Part shown: positions 17,554-25,263 of the stretch, in pieces | Position numbering within the stretch: position 1 is the first letter of the stretch | How the letters are laid out: the number at the start of each line of letters is the position of its first letter | NCBI GenBank assembly: GCA_021204045.1 | Contig: JAJQAA010000034.1 | Span: 62,001-126,000, forward strand | Length of the DNA: 64,000 nucleotides | Direction of reading: 5' to 3' | Source: Clostridiales bacterium | GTDB taxonomy: Bacteria; Bacillota; Clostridia; Lachnospirales; Lachnospiraceae | The notes under the pieces: model-generated | The model's database searches: none | The model's input: only the letters and a program-made list of their open reading frames with translations | What the model was told of the DNA's origin: nothing | Made by a program: the position numbers and the translations under genes

Positions 17554-18150
17554 TTATACCAATCCCACGCAGGCCGCAATCATATTCACGCAGCCCTCCA
17601 CGCCCAGGCGTCCGCTGTTGAGGCAGAGGTCATAGGCGCGTGGATTTCCCCATTCATTGCCGGTGTAATACTGATAATAATCGCGACGCTTGCTGTCAAT
17701 CTCACGGATCCGGCTTTCCACCTTCTTGGCCGTCAGCTCCGGCTCCATCCCTTTGATACGCTCCACGCGCTTTTTCATGCTGGAACAGATAAAAACATGA
17801 AAGGAATTTTCTACAATAATATCGGAGCAGCGGCCAATGATCACGCAGGGGCCTCTGCGCGCCAGCTGCCGGATCACGCGCAACTGCGCAAGAAACAGCT
17901 GATCGGGCACCGGTATCTCATAAGAGCTGGAAAATGGATTGACTGTGACGTACTCGTGATCCACCCGTTCCTGCGCCGCGATGCGTTCGTCATTATCATG
18001 GAACGCCGCTTCCGCGATATTGCTGCTTTCCGCGGCCATGGAAATGATCTCCCGGTCATAAAACGGAATGCCCAGCTTTTCTGAAAGACGAAAACCGATT
18101 TCCCGGCCTCCGCTGCCAAACTCACGGCTAATCGTAATCACCCTGTTCAT
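17554..18150 (-). CDS. Cytidylate-kinase-like protein
   Basis: 198 residues from ATG 18150 (AGAGGAGG upstream). It has the P-loop-like ISREFGSGGREIG, PFYDREII and the CVIIGRCSDII segment. These define the cytidylate kinase-like family of Clostridia, which differs from the true Cmk in the acceptor region. Function is not established. It lies between folD and the amidohydrolase, 38 bp from folD and 49 bp from the amidohydrolase, in one run of genes. Confidence 0.85.
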   Translation of the reverse strand: MNRVITISREFGSGGREIGFRLSEKLGIPFYDREIISMAAESSNIAEAAFHDNDERIAAQERVDHEYVTVNPFSSSYEIPVPDQLFLAQLRVIRQLARRGPCVIIGRCSDIIVENSFHVFICSSMKKRVERIKGMEPELTAKKVESRIREIDSKRRDYYQYYTGNEWGNPRAYDLCLNSGRLGVEGCVNMIAACVGLV

Positions 18151-18188
18151 CACTGCGCCTCCTCTTGTCGTAAACATTTCCGATATTC

Positions 18189-19037
18189 TCAAGCCCTGCC
18201 TTCCTGCCGCAGCGCTGCGTCCGCCAGATGTCTGGCCAGCACCGCGGTCGTCACCGCGCCAACGCCGCCCGGCACCGGAGTCGCAGCCGCGGCGCGCTCC
18301 TGTATCCGCTCATAGTCGACGTCGCCACAGAGTCTGCCTTCCGCGTCCACATTGATGCCGACATCGATCACAACCGCGCCATTGCCCACGCTGCGCTCAT
18401 CCAGCATCCGCGCGCGGCCGGCCGCCGCAACAAGGATTTCCGCGTTCCGGCAGGTCTCCTCCAGGTCTCGCGTGCGCGTGTGACAGACGGTCACCGTAGC
18501 GTTTTCCTTCAGCATCAGCATCGCCAGCGGCTTTCCCACCACCAGGCTGCGGCCGACGATCGTCACCCGCTTCCCGGAGATCGGGATATCATAGGCCTTC
18601 AGCACCTCAATCACGGCCTCCGCCGTGCAGGGCGCGAATCCGTCCTCGTCTGCAGCAAACACATGGGCAATGCTGACCGGAGAGATACCGTCCAGATCCT
18701 TATCCGGATCGATCCGGCGCTCTACCGCTTTCCCGTCGATCTGCGCAGGCAGCGGCCGCAGCAGCAGAATGCCGGTCACCGCCGGATCCGCGTTGATCTG
18801 CGCGAATGCCGCGAGGAATTCTTCGCTGCCTATCGTCTCCGGGTACGCGTAAACTTGCGCGTCCAGCCCAAACGCCTTCATTTTCTTAATCGCGCCGCGT
18901 TCGTACGAGAGATCATCCGGGCGTTCGCCTACGCGGACAATCGCCAGTCTGGGAACCCTGCCATCCAACCGCTCCAGTTTCTTCTGAACCTGCTCTTTTA
19001 TCTTCGCGGAAACCTCCGCCCCTTTCAGCGCAATCAT
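18189..19037 (-). CDS. folD: Bifunctional methylene-THF dehydrogenase / methenyl-THF cyclohydrolase
   Basis: 282 residues. It has the catalytic region SYERGAIKKMKAFG (Tyr and Lys), the loop LLLRPLPAQID and the NADP-binding part GRSLVVGKPLAMLM with VVIDVGIN and PGGVGAVTTA. It converts 5,10-methylene-THF to 10-formyl-THF. The start overlaps the stop of fchA (ATGA). A folD beside a separate cyclohydrolase is usual in Clostridia that run one-carbon units in both directions. Confidence 0.97.
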   Translation of the reverse strand: MIALKGAEVSAKIKEQVQKKLERLDGRVPRLAIVRVGERPDDLSYERGAIKKMKAFGLDAQVYAYPETIGSEEFLAAFAQINADPAVTGILLLRPLPAQIDGKAVERRIDPDKDLDGISPVSIAHVFAADEDGFAPCTAEAVIEVLKAYDIPISGKRVTIVGRSLVVGKPLAMLMLKENATVTVCHTRTRDLEETCRNAEILVAAAGRARMLDERSVGNGAVVIDVGINVDAEGRLCGDVDYERIQERAAAATPVPGGVGAVTTAVLARHLADAALRQEGRA

Positions 19038-19672
19038 GTGTTCCCCTCCCGCAATACCGCCGTCACAGCGGCATAGATCTCATCGGCCAGCTTTGTACTC
19101 TTTTCCAGCAGCTTGTCCGCCTTCCTGTTGATCTCATCCGCTTTTTCCCGGTTTTTCATCGATTTGGTATTGATATATACGTTCATCACTGCACCGGTCA
19201 TCGCCGCCCGCGCCATCTGCGCGCCGACCCCGGCGTCCGATACCGCCATACGGCTTCCCTTCTGCCCCAGTAATTGAAGGATATCGAGAACTTCGAACGA
19301 TTTCTCCATAATCTGTAGCGGTACCAGACTGGCATCCAGAAGCCGCTCCTCCATAACCGCAGCCTTTTTCGCTTTCTCTTCCTCTGTCTGCGCGGGCAGA
19401 GCATATGCAGCCGCCAGCGGCGCAAATACCTCCGCATCCTTATCCGCCAGCGCCAGAAGCTCCTGCTGCAGTATATCCAGCGCGGCCAGACTCTGGCGCA
19501 TCTTCTCTTCCACATCCGCGTAGCGCTTCTTACCCACAGTCAGATTTGCCACCATCTGTCCCAGCGCCGCCGCCAGCGCTCCGGCCAGCGCCGAAGCGCC
19601 GCCTCCGCCCGGTACCGGGGCTTTGGAAGCCAGATTGTTTGTCCAGGTTTCGATTGTCTGTGATCCGATCAT
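19034..19672 (-). CDS. fchA: Cyclodeaminase/cyclohydrolase family protein (methenyl-THF cyclohydrolase, FchA)
   Basis: 212 residues, all helical, as in the C-terminal domain of FTCD. The N-terminal family motif APVPGGGGASALAGALAAAL and MVANLTVGKKRY are present. It opens methenyl-THF, or deaminates formimino-THF. AGAGGAGG is the ribosome site. It is first in a run fchA-folD-kinase-like-amidohydrolase, with a clear promoter and a long hairpin in the leader. Confidence 0.93.
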   Translation of the reverse strand: MIGSQTIETWTNNLASKAPVPGGGGASALAGALAAALGQMVANLTVGKKRYADVEEKMRQSLAALDILQQELLALADKDAEVFAPLAAAYALPAQTEEEKAKKAAVMEERLLDASLVPLQIMEKSFEVLDILQLLGQKGSRMAVSDAGVGAQMARAAMTGAVMNVYINTKSMKNREKADEINRKADKLLEKSTKLADEIYAAVTAVLREGNT

Positions 19673-19718
19673 GTCGACCTCCTCTTTCCGTCCGGGTCAA
19701 AATATTCCATCAGCAAAG

Positions 19719-19744
19719 CCCGCGTCAGGCAAGCCTGACGCGGG
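19719..19744 (-). promoter_or_regulatory. Perfect 11-bp leader hairpin upstream of fchA
   Basis: CCCGCGTCAGG (19719-19729) and CCTGACGCGGG (19734-19744) with a 4-nt loop. It lies between the fchA promoter and its start, about 46 nt before the ATG. There is no T-run, so it is not a convincing terminator. It could stabilise the mRNA or take part in attenuation. Confidence 0.55.
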
Positions 19745-19774
19745 TTCCCCTCTCCGGGTATCTGCCGCTCTGTT

Positions 19775-19803
19775 ATTGTACCCCTTTTTGTGATTTTGTG
19801 CAA
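19775..19803 (-). promoter_or_regulatory. Sigma-A promoter of the fchA-folD run
   Basis: Minus strand TTGCAC (19798-19803), 17 bp, TACAAT (19775-19780). Confidence 0.7.
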
Positions 19804-19816
19804 TAAGAAGTCAAGA

Positions 19817-20962
19817 CTATTGAATCAGGTGACCGCGATATCCGTCGGACACATCGCTGAAATTGTAGGTCACCCCGTCAATGGTATAGGCTCCCGTCAC
19901 CATACGTCCCCGCTGGCCATCGCTGCTCTCCTGAAGATAATAGCGGTATCCGTTGGACGGATCCTCATACCATCCGGTATACATATAACCGTCCGTGTCA
20001 AAATAAAACCACTGGAACAGCGGCTGTCCGGCCGCGGTATTCGCGTACATGGAATTGTCCACAGCCGCCCACTCTCCCCGGTACTGATGTCCGTTAACAT
20101 CCACGAAGCTCCACCGTCCCGCGCTGTCACAGCTCCATGTCCCTGTCACCACGTAGGAAGGCAGGGTGGAAGAAGTGCTGCTGGTAGTGTCCGTACTTCC
20201 CGACGTCTGTGTACTGCCGCTTGCGGAATCGCCAAACGCGTCCTGCCAGGTGCTGTAGCTGTCCTCATAGTCGCTATAATCTGCGTCCCCGGTCCACACG
20301 CCGTCCAGCACATTGGTATTGCTCCCCGCATTGCCGATCGCACGGACAGAAAACGCGGTTACGCTTGCGTCCTGCTTGTCTTCATTACTCCCGGTGTATT
20401 CCTTATTATAAGAGCTTACGTTGATGTAATTGTTCGTGGTCGTACCGTGCTTTGATTTCTCATCACCGCTGGTGTTCTCATACTCAAGGACATACTCCCA
20501 TTTGGACGCGTCGCCCTTGTCCCATTTGATTTTCGACTCGCTCTCCTCAATATCCTCCACTTCCGGCCACTGATAATAAGGATAAGCTTTTACACGAATG
20601 ATGAACGACGATTCGTCCTCCGTATCTTTTTTGGTAATGCTGTTCACGCCAGAGACATTTACCGTAACACTGTTCTCATTGGGAAATTCATAACCGGAAT
20701 TTGCGCTCAGGCGAATCTCATAAGTACGCTCCTTTTTGGGATTGTCACTGTCCGATGAAGAAATATCGTCCCATGACAGCGAATACGCAGTACTTTCGCT
20801 GTAAAACTCCGGCGACTCGCAGGTACCGGCTGTCACCTCTTCACTGCTCGGAATGGCCTTGATATCCACCGACGTAATCTCAATCGCCGCCAGCGCGGGA
20901 AAAGAAATCATCGCTGATGCCACAGCTGTCAACATTGCTGTCCTGAAAAAATTGAGTTTCAT
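19817..20962 (-). CDS. Secreted protein with fibronectin-like part and C-terminal aromatic repeats
   Basis: 381 residues. There is a signal peptide (MKLNFFRTAM start, cut near ALA-AIE). The central part is beta-rich with YEIRLSANSGYEF and FIIRVKAYPYYQWPEVEDIE, which looks like two Ig/fibronectin-like units. After a Ser/Thr linker the last 100 residues have CW-binding-type units (GQPLFQWFYFDTDGYMYTGW and RYYLQESSDGQRGRMVTGAY). It is thus probably held on the cell wall. GGAGGAGG precedes the ATG. It is related in plan to the secreted protein at 2116-2886. Confidence 0.85.
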   Translation of the reverse strand: MKLNFFRTAMLTAVASAMISFPALAAIEITSVDIKAIPSSEEVTAGTCESPEFYSESTAYSLSWDDISSSDSDNPKKERTYEIRLSANSGYEFPNENSVTVNVSGVNSITKKDTEDESSFIIRVKAYPYYQWPEVEDIEESESKIKWDKGDASKWEYVLEYENTSGDEKSKHGTTTNNYINVSSYNKEYTGSNEDKQDASVTAFSVRAIGNAGSNTNVLDGVWTGDADYSDYEDSYSTWQDAFGDSASGSTQTSGSTDTTSSTSSTLPSYVVTGTWSCDSAGRWSFVDVNGHQYRGEWAAVDNSMYANTAAGQPLFQWFYFDTDGYMYTGWYEDPSNGYRYYLQESSDGQRGRMVTGAYTIDGVTYNFSDVSDGYRGHLIQ

Positions 20963-21004
20963 CGCTACCTCCTCCTGTACATAAATAGTTCTGTTTTTTG
21001 TTTT

Positions 21005-21075
21005 TATTGTACCATGTCCACTAACCTCAGCCTTCGCCTGCGGCTCGACTTCGCTAAGTGCTCACATTGTATCAT
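21005..21075. repeat. Dispersed intergenic repeat, copy 1
   Basis: The stretch holding ACTAACCTCAGCCTTCGCCT and GCGGCTCGACTTCGCTAAGT recurs at 56582-56639, and in a shorter form at 56491-56540. ATTGTA boxes at both ends read TACAAT on the minus strand. It precedes the secreted protein gene. Confidence 0.75.
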
Positions 21076-21182
21076 GGAACAATGACGCAGGTCTTTAATA
21101 ATATCTGACGATTTTATAAAATTTGTTAATTTCCACACTACGTAAAGATTTGCCGGAACGATTCAAACCGTCTGAATAAAAG

Positions 21183-21247
21183 AAAAGACCCCGGCCAATC
21201 ACTCTACCGGGGCAATCAAAGCTGGGCTACCTGGATTCGAACCAGGA
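21183..21247 (-). repeat. tRNA-Gln 3'-end fragment plus terminator, copy C
   Basis: 21218-21247 is identical over 30 bp to the 3' end of the intact tRNA-Gln at 28018. On the minus strand it is followed by the hairpin CCCCGGTAGAGTG...CCGGGG and TCTTTTCTTTT, a good terminator (21185-21213). The 65-bp block recurs at 22261-22325 with few changes. Confidence 0.85.
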
Positions 21248-21778
21248 TATGCCCGCTTTGTCCACATACTTATCCAATAAACCATGTTCCATGAGGTACT
21301 CATTTAAATTCCTGTAAACATCCATTGCTCCTTCACTGCAATTTTGCATAATCCATATCAATTTCTGCTGATGCAGCTCACGGTTAAAGTAATCGTGTGT
21401 TATTTCATTTCTCAATAATAATTCCTGAAGGAATCGCTTCTCCACATCTGTTTGCTGAAATTCAAATGAATCAAACGCTGATATACAATAACGCAGAGAA
21501 TTCCCTCCTCTGTATGTCTTCTCATCCATGCGCATAAAAATAATCAGATCTTTAAAGACTTGAGCGTAATCGTTCAATTTAGCCGTCACAATATCCATAC
21601 AATCCATTTGAACTTCGGCATCTACTGTATCCATGTAATGCCTGCTTTTCTGAACAATCCGCTCCGCACACGTTTTCATAAACAACAGCATGTCCGCCAC
21701 CTGCATAACATTAACAGGTTCCCGTTCTTCCTGCTGTTCTAAATTCAGCGTTTTTAAAACGTCTTCGCTAAATTTCAT
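21227..21778 (-). CDS. HEPN-domain toxin of a HEPN/MNT pair
   Basis: 183 residues, all helical. The motif RNEITH (Arg123 to His128, Rx4H) is the HEPN ribonuclease signature. The ATG at 21778 overlaps the stop of the nucleotidyltransferase gene by 4 nt (ATGA). In such pairs the nucleotidyltransferase AMPylates and silences the HEPN RNase. The last six residues (SWFESR) and the stop are encoded by the tRNA-Gln T-arm repeat, so the original C-terminus may have been replaced on integration. Family call from motif and context; sequence similarity to a named member not checked. Confidence 0.8.
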   Translation of the reverse strand: MKFSEDVLKTLNLEQQEEREPVNVMQVADMLLFMKTCAERIVQKSRHYMDTVDAEVQMDCMDIVTAKLNDYAQVFKDLIIFMRMDEKTYRGGNSLRYCISAFDSFEFQQTDVEKRFLQELLLRNEITHDYFNRELHQQKLIWIMQNCSEGAMDVYRNLNEYLMEHGLLDKYVDKAGISWFESR

Positions 21779-22188
21779 CCCGCCATCCTCGCCTTGGTCT
21801 CTTCCAGCTTCATTCTGCATTTTTTCTCAAAATCTACTAATATTCCCGGATAGTAATCGGTAAACTGGACTTTGGAACTCAATGGTGCGCAATATACCGG
21901 AGCAGCCATTGATATATCGATATAGAAAATATCTGTTAAAATGCCTTTCTCATCAAAATACGTCTCCAGATATAAAGCCAGCTTTTTATATAATTCAAAG
22001 TCTTCCGTATAGACAGCAATATCAATGTCGCTTCTGCCGCTCTCATATTTTGTAGTCAGGTAACTTCCAAAGACGAAAATGTTATAATTCCTGTCTCCAA
22101 ATTGCCGTTCTGTTTCTTTTTGCAGATCCAGTAAACCATATAATCTTTCTAACGCTCTCCTCCGGGCATTTTCCCTTTCATCTGACAA
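21775..22188 (-). CDS. MNT-type nucleotidyltransferase antitoxin
   Basis: 137 residues from a TTG start at 22188, with GGGAGGAG 6 nt upstream; the ATG at 22212 precedes that ribosome site. The minimal nucleotidyltransferase signature is complete: GSYLTTKYESGRSDIDIAV (Gly-Ser at 41-42, Asp54 and Asp56), with a later Asp in TDIFYID. It would AMPylate its HEPN partner, which is encoded directly downstream. Both sit between two copies of the tRNA-Gln 3' end. Confidence 0.85.
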   Translation of the reverse strand: MSDERENARRRALERLYGLLDLQKETERQFGDRNYNIFVFGSYLTTKYESGRSDIDIAVYTEDFELYKKLALYLETYFDEKGILTDIFYIDISMAAPVYCAPLSSKVQFTDYYPGILVDFEKKCRMKLEETKARMAG

Positions 22189-22260
22189 AGGTAATCTCCT
22201 CCCTCTTCTCATTCCTGATCCGCAATCCTATTGTCTATGCTGATAGCTCAATAATTTTTA

Positions 22261-22346
22261 AAAAAGCCCCGGCCAATCACTCTGCCGGGGCAATCAAAGC
22301 TGGGCTACCTGGATTCGAACCAGGAAAATGACGGAGTCAGAGTCCG
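22261..22346 (-). repeat. Left attachment site (tRNA-Gln 3' half) plus terminator, copy B
   Basis: 22296-22346 is identical over 51 bp to 28014-28064 in the intact tRNA-Gln gene, from the anticodon stem through the 3' end. The flank 22261-22291 is a terminator hairpin (CCCCGG arms, then T-run) like that at 21185-21213. The half copy has no D-arm and is not a working tRNA. Confidence 0.9.
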
Positions 22347-22402
22347 CTCCGTAATAACCCAGAAAGGCTTATAAACACTGTGAAAATCAATCGCTTTTGA
22401 GA

Positions 22403-22427
22403 TTTTCGAACACTGTTTTCGAACACT
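22403..22427. repeat. Candidate integrase arm-type sites, left end
   Basis: Two direct copies of TTTTCGAACACT (22403-22414, 22416-22427), 13 bp apart, lie 57 bp inside the left att copy. Related TTCGAACAA pairs lie near the right end at 27871-27890. Confidence 0.45.
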
Positions 22428-22481
22428 CTTTTTATTTTTTGCCCTAAAATATTATAACATACATTTTTTGCTGAAACAACA

Positions 22482-22501
22482 AAAAGCCGTTTCCAGCTTT
22501 T
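22482..22501 (-). terminator. Terminator of the rep operon
   Basis: On the minus strand an 8-bp stem AAAAGCTG/CGGCTTTT is closed by a GAAA tetraloop; the T-rich arm serves as the T-run. Confidence 0.55.
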
Positions 22502-22523
22502 CTATTCTATGTATTATTCTATT

Positions 22524-23735
22524 TTATGAAAATGGATACTCTGGTAATATGCCAAACACTTCTACGATATCTCCCGGCATCGCATAACTGCTCATATATT
22601 TACTGCGCGCATAATCTTTTATCTGCTCCAGTTTACTTTTCCCTGCTTTCTCCTTCATATCCCTATAAGACTTTCCGCTGATTGTATGGCGGTAAAATTC
22701 GGCCTTATTACCGTCTCTGTCTGTTTTTGTTCCTGACGGCCTATTGACCTTATAACAATAAGAGATATCCGCAATCCGACTCAATAACTGCCCGATCGGG
22801 TCGTCTTTTTCATCTTCCTTTTCTATCATCTTAGCGTAAACCGCTTCCGGTGTCTTGACCGTGCTTATATAGACTTCTGTCCACAATCCCACAACATTCG
22901 CATAACGGCAGTGTATTTCCTTTTTATAACCTTCTAACATTCCTAACAGGGTAGCGTATGGCAACTGCCCTCTGTATTCGTCAAGGATAATCACCGCTTC
23001 TCCGGCGTAACCATCAAAAGGATTCTGATAATCAGATACCAGATACACGTCGCTCTCTCCATACTTTTTTATCAGTTCAAAGATAATTCCCGTCTTTCCA
23101 CTTCCGCTTTCTCCGGTCAGCCAATGTACATTGACCTCTCTCTTAAACGGTGTATCCGCGTTACGTTTATCAAAATACATGTTCTTGATTATGGTTGTAT
23201 AACGGCTATCATAATAACGTGGGTCTAATCTCCTTATTTCCGTCCACGTCATTCCGCTGTCAATATATTCCTTGATAACCTGAAAATCTGTCCTTTTACC
23301 CTGCCGACCTTTAATCTCGCCAATCTGATATTTAGCCAGTATTGTTTCGCCCTTCTCAGCATATTTACCAGTCTTGTTAATATACGCCTCTGCTTCTTCT
23401 TTGCTTCCGCGCGTCACCTCAACATGAACAGAAGGCCCTAAAAATTTCTTTATCGTTGAAAGACGAATCTGATAGTCACTGGACAATATGCCGTGGATAT
23501 GATGCAATCCACCTTCGCTTACACAGTACAACAGTGCTGCCTGTTTTGAGGCTGTATTACAAAATTTTTCTGTACCAGTCCTGCATATGTCCTCATTGCT
23601 CATACTTTTCATTTCTTCCGGCGATATGTATGCAAAACCATGAACTCTGGGATTTGCCGCAACAAAAAAGAATGAATATGCGCGTATATCATATACTTCG
23701 GATTTACCTTTTTTATCCTTAGTTACTTTTGCCAT
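22524..23735 (-). CDS. CRESS-type replication initiator (HUH endonuclease plus SF3 helicase)
   Basis: 403 residues from ATG 23735; an ATG at 23741 is closer to the GGGAGG site and also possible. The N-terminal HUH domain has motif I near FFFVAANPR, the HUH pair HIH at 79-81 and the nicking motif YINK (Tyr118, YxxK). The C-terminal SF3 helicase has Walker A GESGSGKT (208-215), Walker B VIILDEY and a motif C region VYISTVKTPE. This order is that of Rep proteins of circoviruses, geminiviruses and the bacterial pCRESS plasmids. It would nick the loop of the stem-loop at 24122-24164 and drive rolling-circle replication. Its start lies inside the RHH gene. Confidence 0.9.
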   Translation of the reverse strand: MAKVTKDKKGKSEVYDIRAYSFFFVAANPRVHGFAYISPEEMKSMSNEDICRTGTEKFCNTASKQAALLYCVSEGGLHHIHGILSSDYQIRLSTIKKFLGPSVHVEVTRGSKEEAEAYINKTGKYAEKGETILAKYQIGEIKGRQGKRTDFQVIKEYIDSGMTWTEIRRLDPRYYDSRYTTIIKNMYFDKRNADTPFKREVNVHWLTGESGSGKTGIIFELIKKYGESDVYLVSDYQNPFDGYAGEAVIILDEYRGQLPYATLLGMLEGYKKEIHCRYANVVGLWTEVYISTVKTPEAVYAKMIEKEDEKDDPIGQLLSRIADISYCYKVNRPSGTKTDRDGNKAEFYRHTISGKSYRDMKEKAGKSKLEQIKDYARSKYMSSYAMPGDIVEVFGILPEYPFS

Positions 23736-23880
23736 ATTCATTGACCTCCCTGTACTCTCCGAGAACCGCCTTAATAAAGGCTGTCGGCGCAATCCCTCTG
23801 TGTTCTGATACGGCCTTTACATATGCCGCCATTTCTTTTGTAAGTCTTATCGTGTATCGTTCGTATTTGTATTTTTTCAT
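23719..23880 (-). CDS. Ribbon-helix-helix regulator of rep
   Basis: 53 residues from ATG 23880 (GGAGGGAAAA upstream). The pattern YERYTIRLTKEMAAYVKAVS with GIAPTAFIKAVLGEY fits the CopG/Arc ribbon-helix-helix fold: a beta strand, then two helices. It overlaps the rep start by 17-23 nt, so both are translated together. As with CopG on pMV158-type plasmids, it probably represses its own operon to set copy number; that is inferred from position. Confidence 0.8.
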   Translation of the reverse strand: MKKYKYERYTIRLTKEMAAYVKAVSEHRGIAPTAFIKAVLGEYREVNEYGKSN

Positions 23881-24028
23881 TTTTCCCTCCGTCCGCGCGG
23901 GGATTTTCAATCCCTCGCGCTATTCTTGATTAAAATTTTCAAATCTATAATGCGAGAATGGCGGCAAAAAGTGCTAACAAATCTTTAACTTTATGTAAAC
24001 CTTTTGTGAACAAATTTCGAACGGATTT

Positions 24029-24164
24029 TGTCTCATGAAAAATAAAATGTCTCATTGCGAGTAAGACATAAAAAGAGCCGGAAAGGCGCATAAACACTGG
24101 ATTTTTTCAGACCTGTCTCATGTCTCAGAGGTTCAGGGTAATACTAGCCCTGAACCTCTGAGAC
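24029..24164. other. CRESS-like replication origin: stem-loop with nonanucleotide and iterons
   Basis: GTCTCAGAGGTTCAGGG (24122-24138) is perfectly complementary to 24148-24164 (17 bp). The 9-nt loop is TAATACTAG, close to TAATATTAC of geminiviruses and TAGTATTAC of circoviruses. TGTCTCAT occurs at 24029, 24048 and 24114, and TGTCTCAG begins at 24121 at the stem base: direct repeats placed like Rep-binding iterons. It lies 242 bp upstream of the RHH-rep operon. The rest of 23881-24258 holds no gene. Confidence 0.8.
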
Positions 24165-24201
24165 GTTCCCTCGCGTTCCCGTGCAATTCTGAAATTACTG
24201 A

Positions 24202-24230
24202 TTGCCGTTTGAACGGATATTGTTTATAAT
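24202..24230 (+). promoter_or_regulatory. Promoter of the cargo gene
   Basis: TTGCCG (24202-24207), 17 bp, TATAAT (24225-24230); GGAGG follows 18 bp later. Confidence 0.65.
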
Positions 24231-24258
24231 AAGAGTATCAATTTTATGGAGGCTGAGT

Positions 24259-25158
24259 ATGAAAAAGAAAACTAAGGCTTTGGCTGTAGTTCTGGCGACG
24301 GTAATGGCTCTGAGCAGTTCTATAACCGCTTTTGCTGTCACATATGGTGGCGGAAATGGAACAATAGAAGTTGATGAAAATGGAATGAAATACAAACTTG
24401 CTGATGGTACTTATGCTACGTCGGAATGGGTAAAAATCGACGGAGCTATTACTTACAGTTGGTTTGATGAGAACGGTTACTACGACCCAACAAAGGAATA
24501 TGAAGATCCGTCTTTAGACTTGGATGAATCTTATTTTACGATCCAACCTTCTGATGCACATCACAACGAAGGTTATGATCCGCTTCATCCGCTTGCGGGA
24601 GTAATTGATGAGTGGAATTTAAGAGTTGATGAATCCACTATTAATTTCATTGGAAGCTCTACCATTCATCCGGTTTTAACCGGACAGCAGGAAACCCTAG
24701 AGGAAATAACAGGCCTTAGTGCGGCCAATCGAAACAAAGAACAGCAAATTCTATATTACTGGTTTTGCAATTGGTTAAACTCGTTTGATTTCGAGAATAT
24801 GTCAGAGATGGAACGGGCATTGGAAATAAAAAAAGTGCTTGCTCAATCCAGTTATGATTATGATAATGAAAATGATAAATCGGAATATTGGAGAACGCTT
24901 TATTATGTTTTAATTGGAAAGAAAGGCAATTGTGGCGAATTTGCAACGACAGCAGCCTCTTTAGCGAAAGCTCTTGGATTAAAATACAGACTGGATGGCG
25001 GAATAGACTATGGTGATTGGGACTATGGCGGAACCCATGCTGTAATTTATATTCAGGTTGATGGAAATATTTATCTTTGTGATAACGGATTTTTGGATTT
25101 GGAAACAACGTTTAATCACATTAATATGTGGGATGAACCAACGCTAAAAATAGATTAA
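24259..25158 (+). CDS. Secreted transglutaminase-like protein (element cargo)
   Basis: 299 residues from ATG 24259 (GGAGGCTGAGT upstream). A signal peptide ends near AFA-VTY. Residues about 35-75 look like one cell-wall-binding unit (YATSEWVKIDGAITYSWFDE, NGYYD). The C-terminal half has the transglutaminase-like triad context: GNCGEFATTAASLAKALGL (Cys), GGTHAVIYIQVDG (His) and YLCDNGFLDLE (Asp). It is the only plus-strand gene of the element and is A/T-rich. It may cleave or crosslink wall peptides or proteins; the substrate is unknown. Confidence 0.82.
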   Translation: MKKKTKALAVVLATVMALSSSITAFAVTYGGGNGTIEVDENGMKYKLADGTYATSEWVKIDGAITYSWFDENGYYDPTKEYEDPSLDLDESYFTIQPSDAHHNEGYDPLHPLAGVIDEWNLRVDESTINFIGSSTIHPVLTGQQETLEEITGLSAANRNKEQQILYYWFCNWLNSFDFENMSEMERALEIKKVLAQSSYDYDNENDKSEYWRTLYYVLIGKKGNCGEFATTAASLAKALGLKYRLDGGIDYGDWDYGGTHAVIYIQVDGNIYLCDNGFLDLETTFNHINMWDEPTLKID

Positions 25159-25229
25159 TATTCGGAATGATTTAAAAAACACATACAGTCCTCACATATT
25201 TAAAAATGATTCACCACATGAACAAACAC

Positions 25230-25250
25230 GCCGGGGGCGTAGCCCCCGGC
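25230..25250. terminator. GC-rich hairpin between converging genes
   Basis: GCCGGGGGC and GCCCCCGGC with a 3-nt loop, 72 bp after the cargo gene and 13 bp after the 25264 gene. The T-run is weak. Confidence 0.5.
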
Positions 25251-25263
25251 TCATTCTATGCAC

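Noticed and set aside
19719-19780. ZTP (pfl) riboswitch upstream of fchA-folD
   Set aside because: The genes fit, but the conserved GGGCAACCGCC-type core is absent.
22296-22370. Second tRNA-Gln gene
   Set aside because: Only the 3' half matches. The new 5' flank can pair partly with the acceptor but gives no D-arm.
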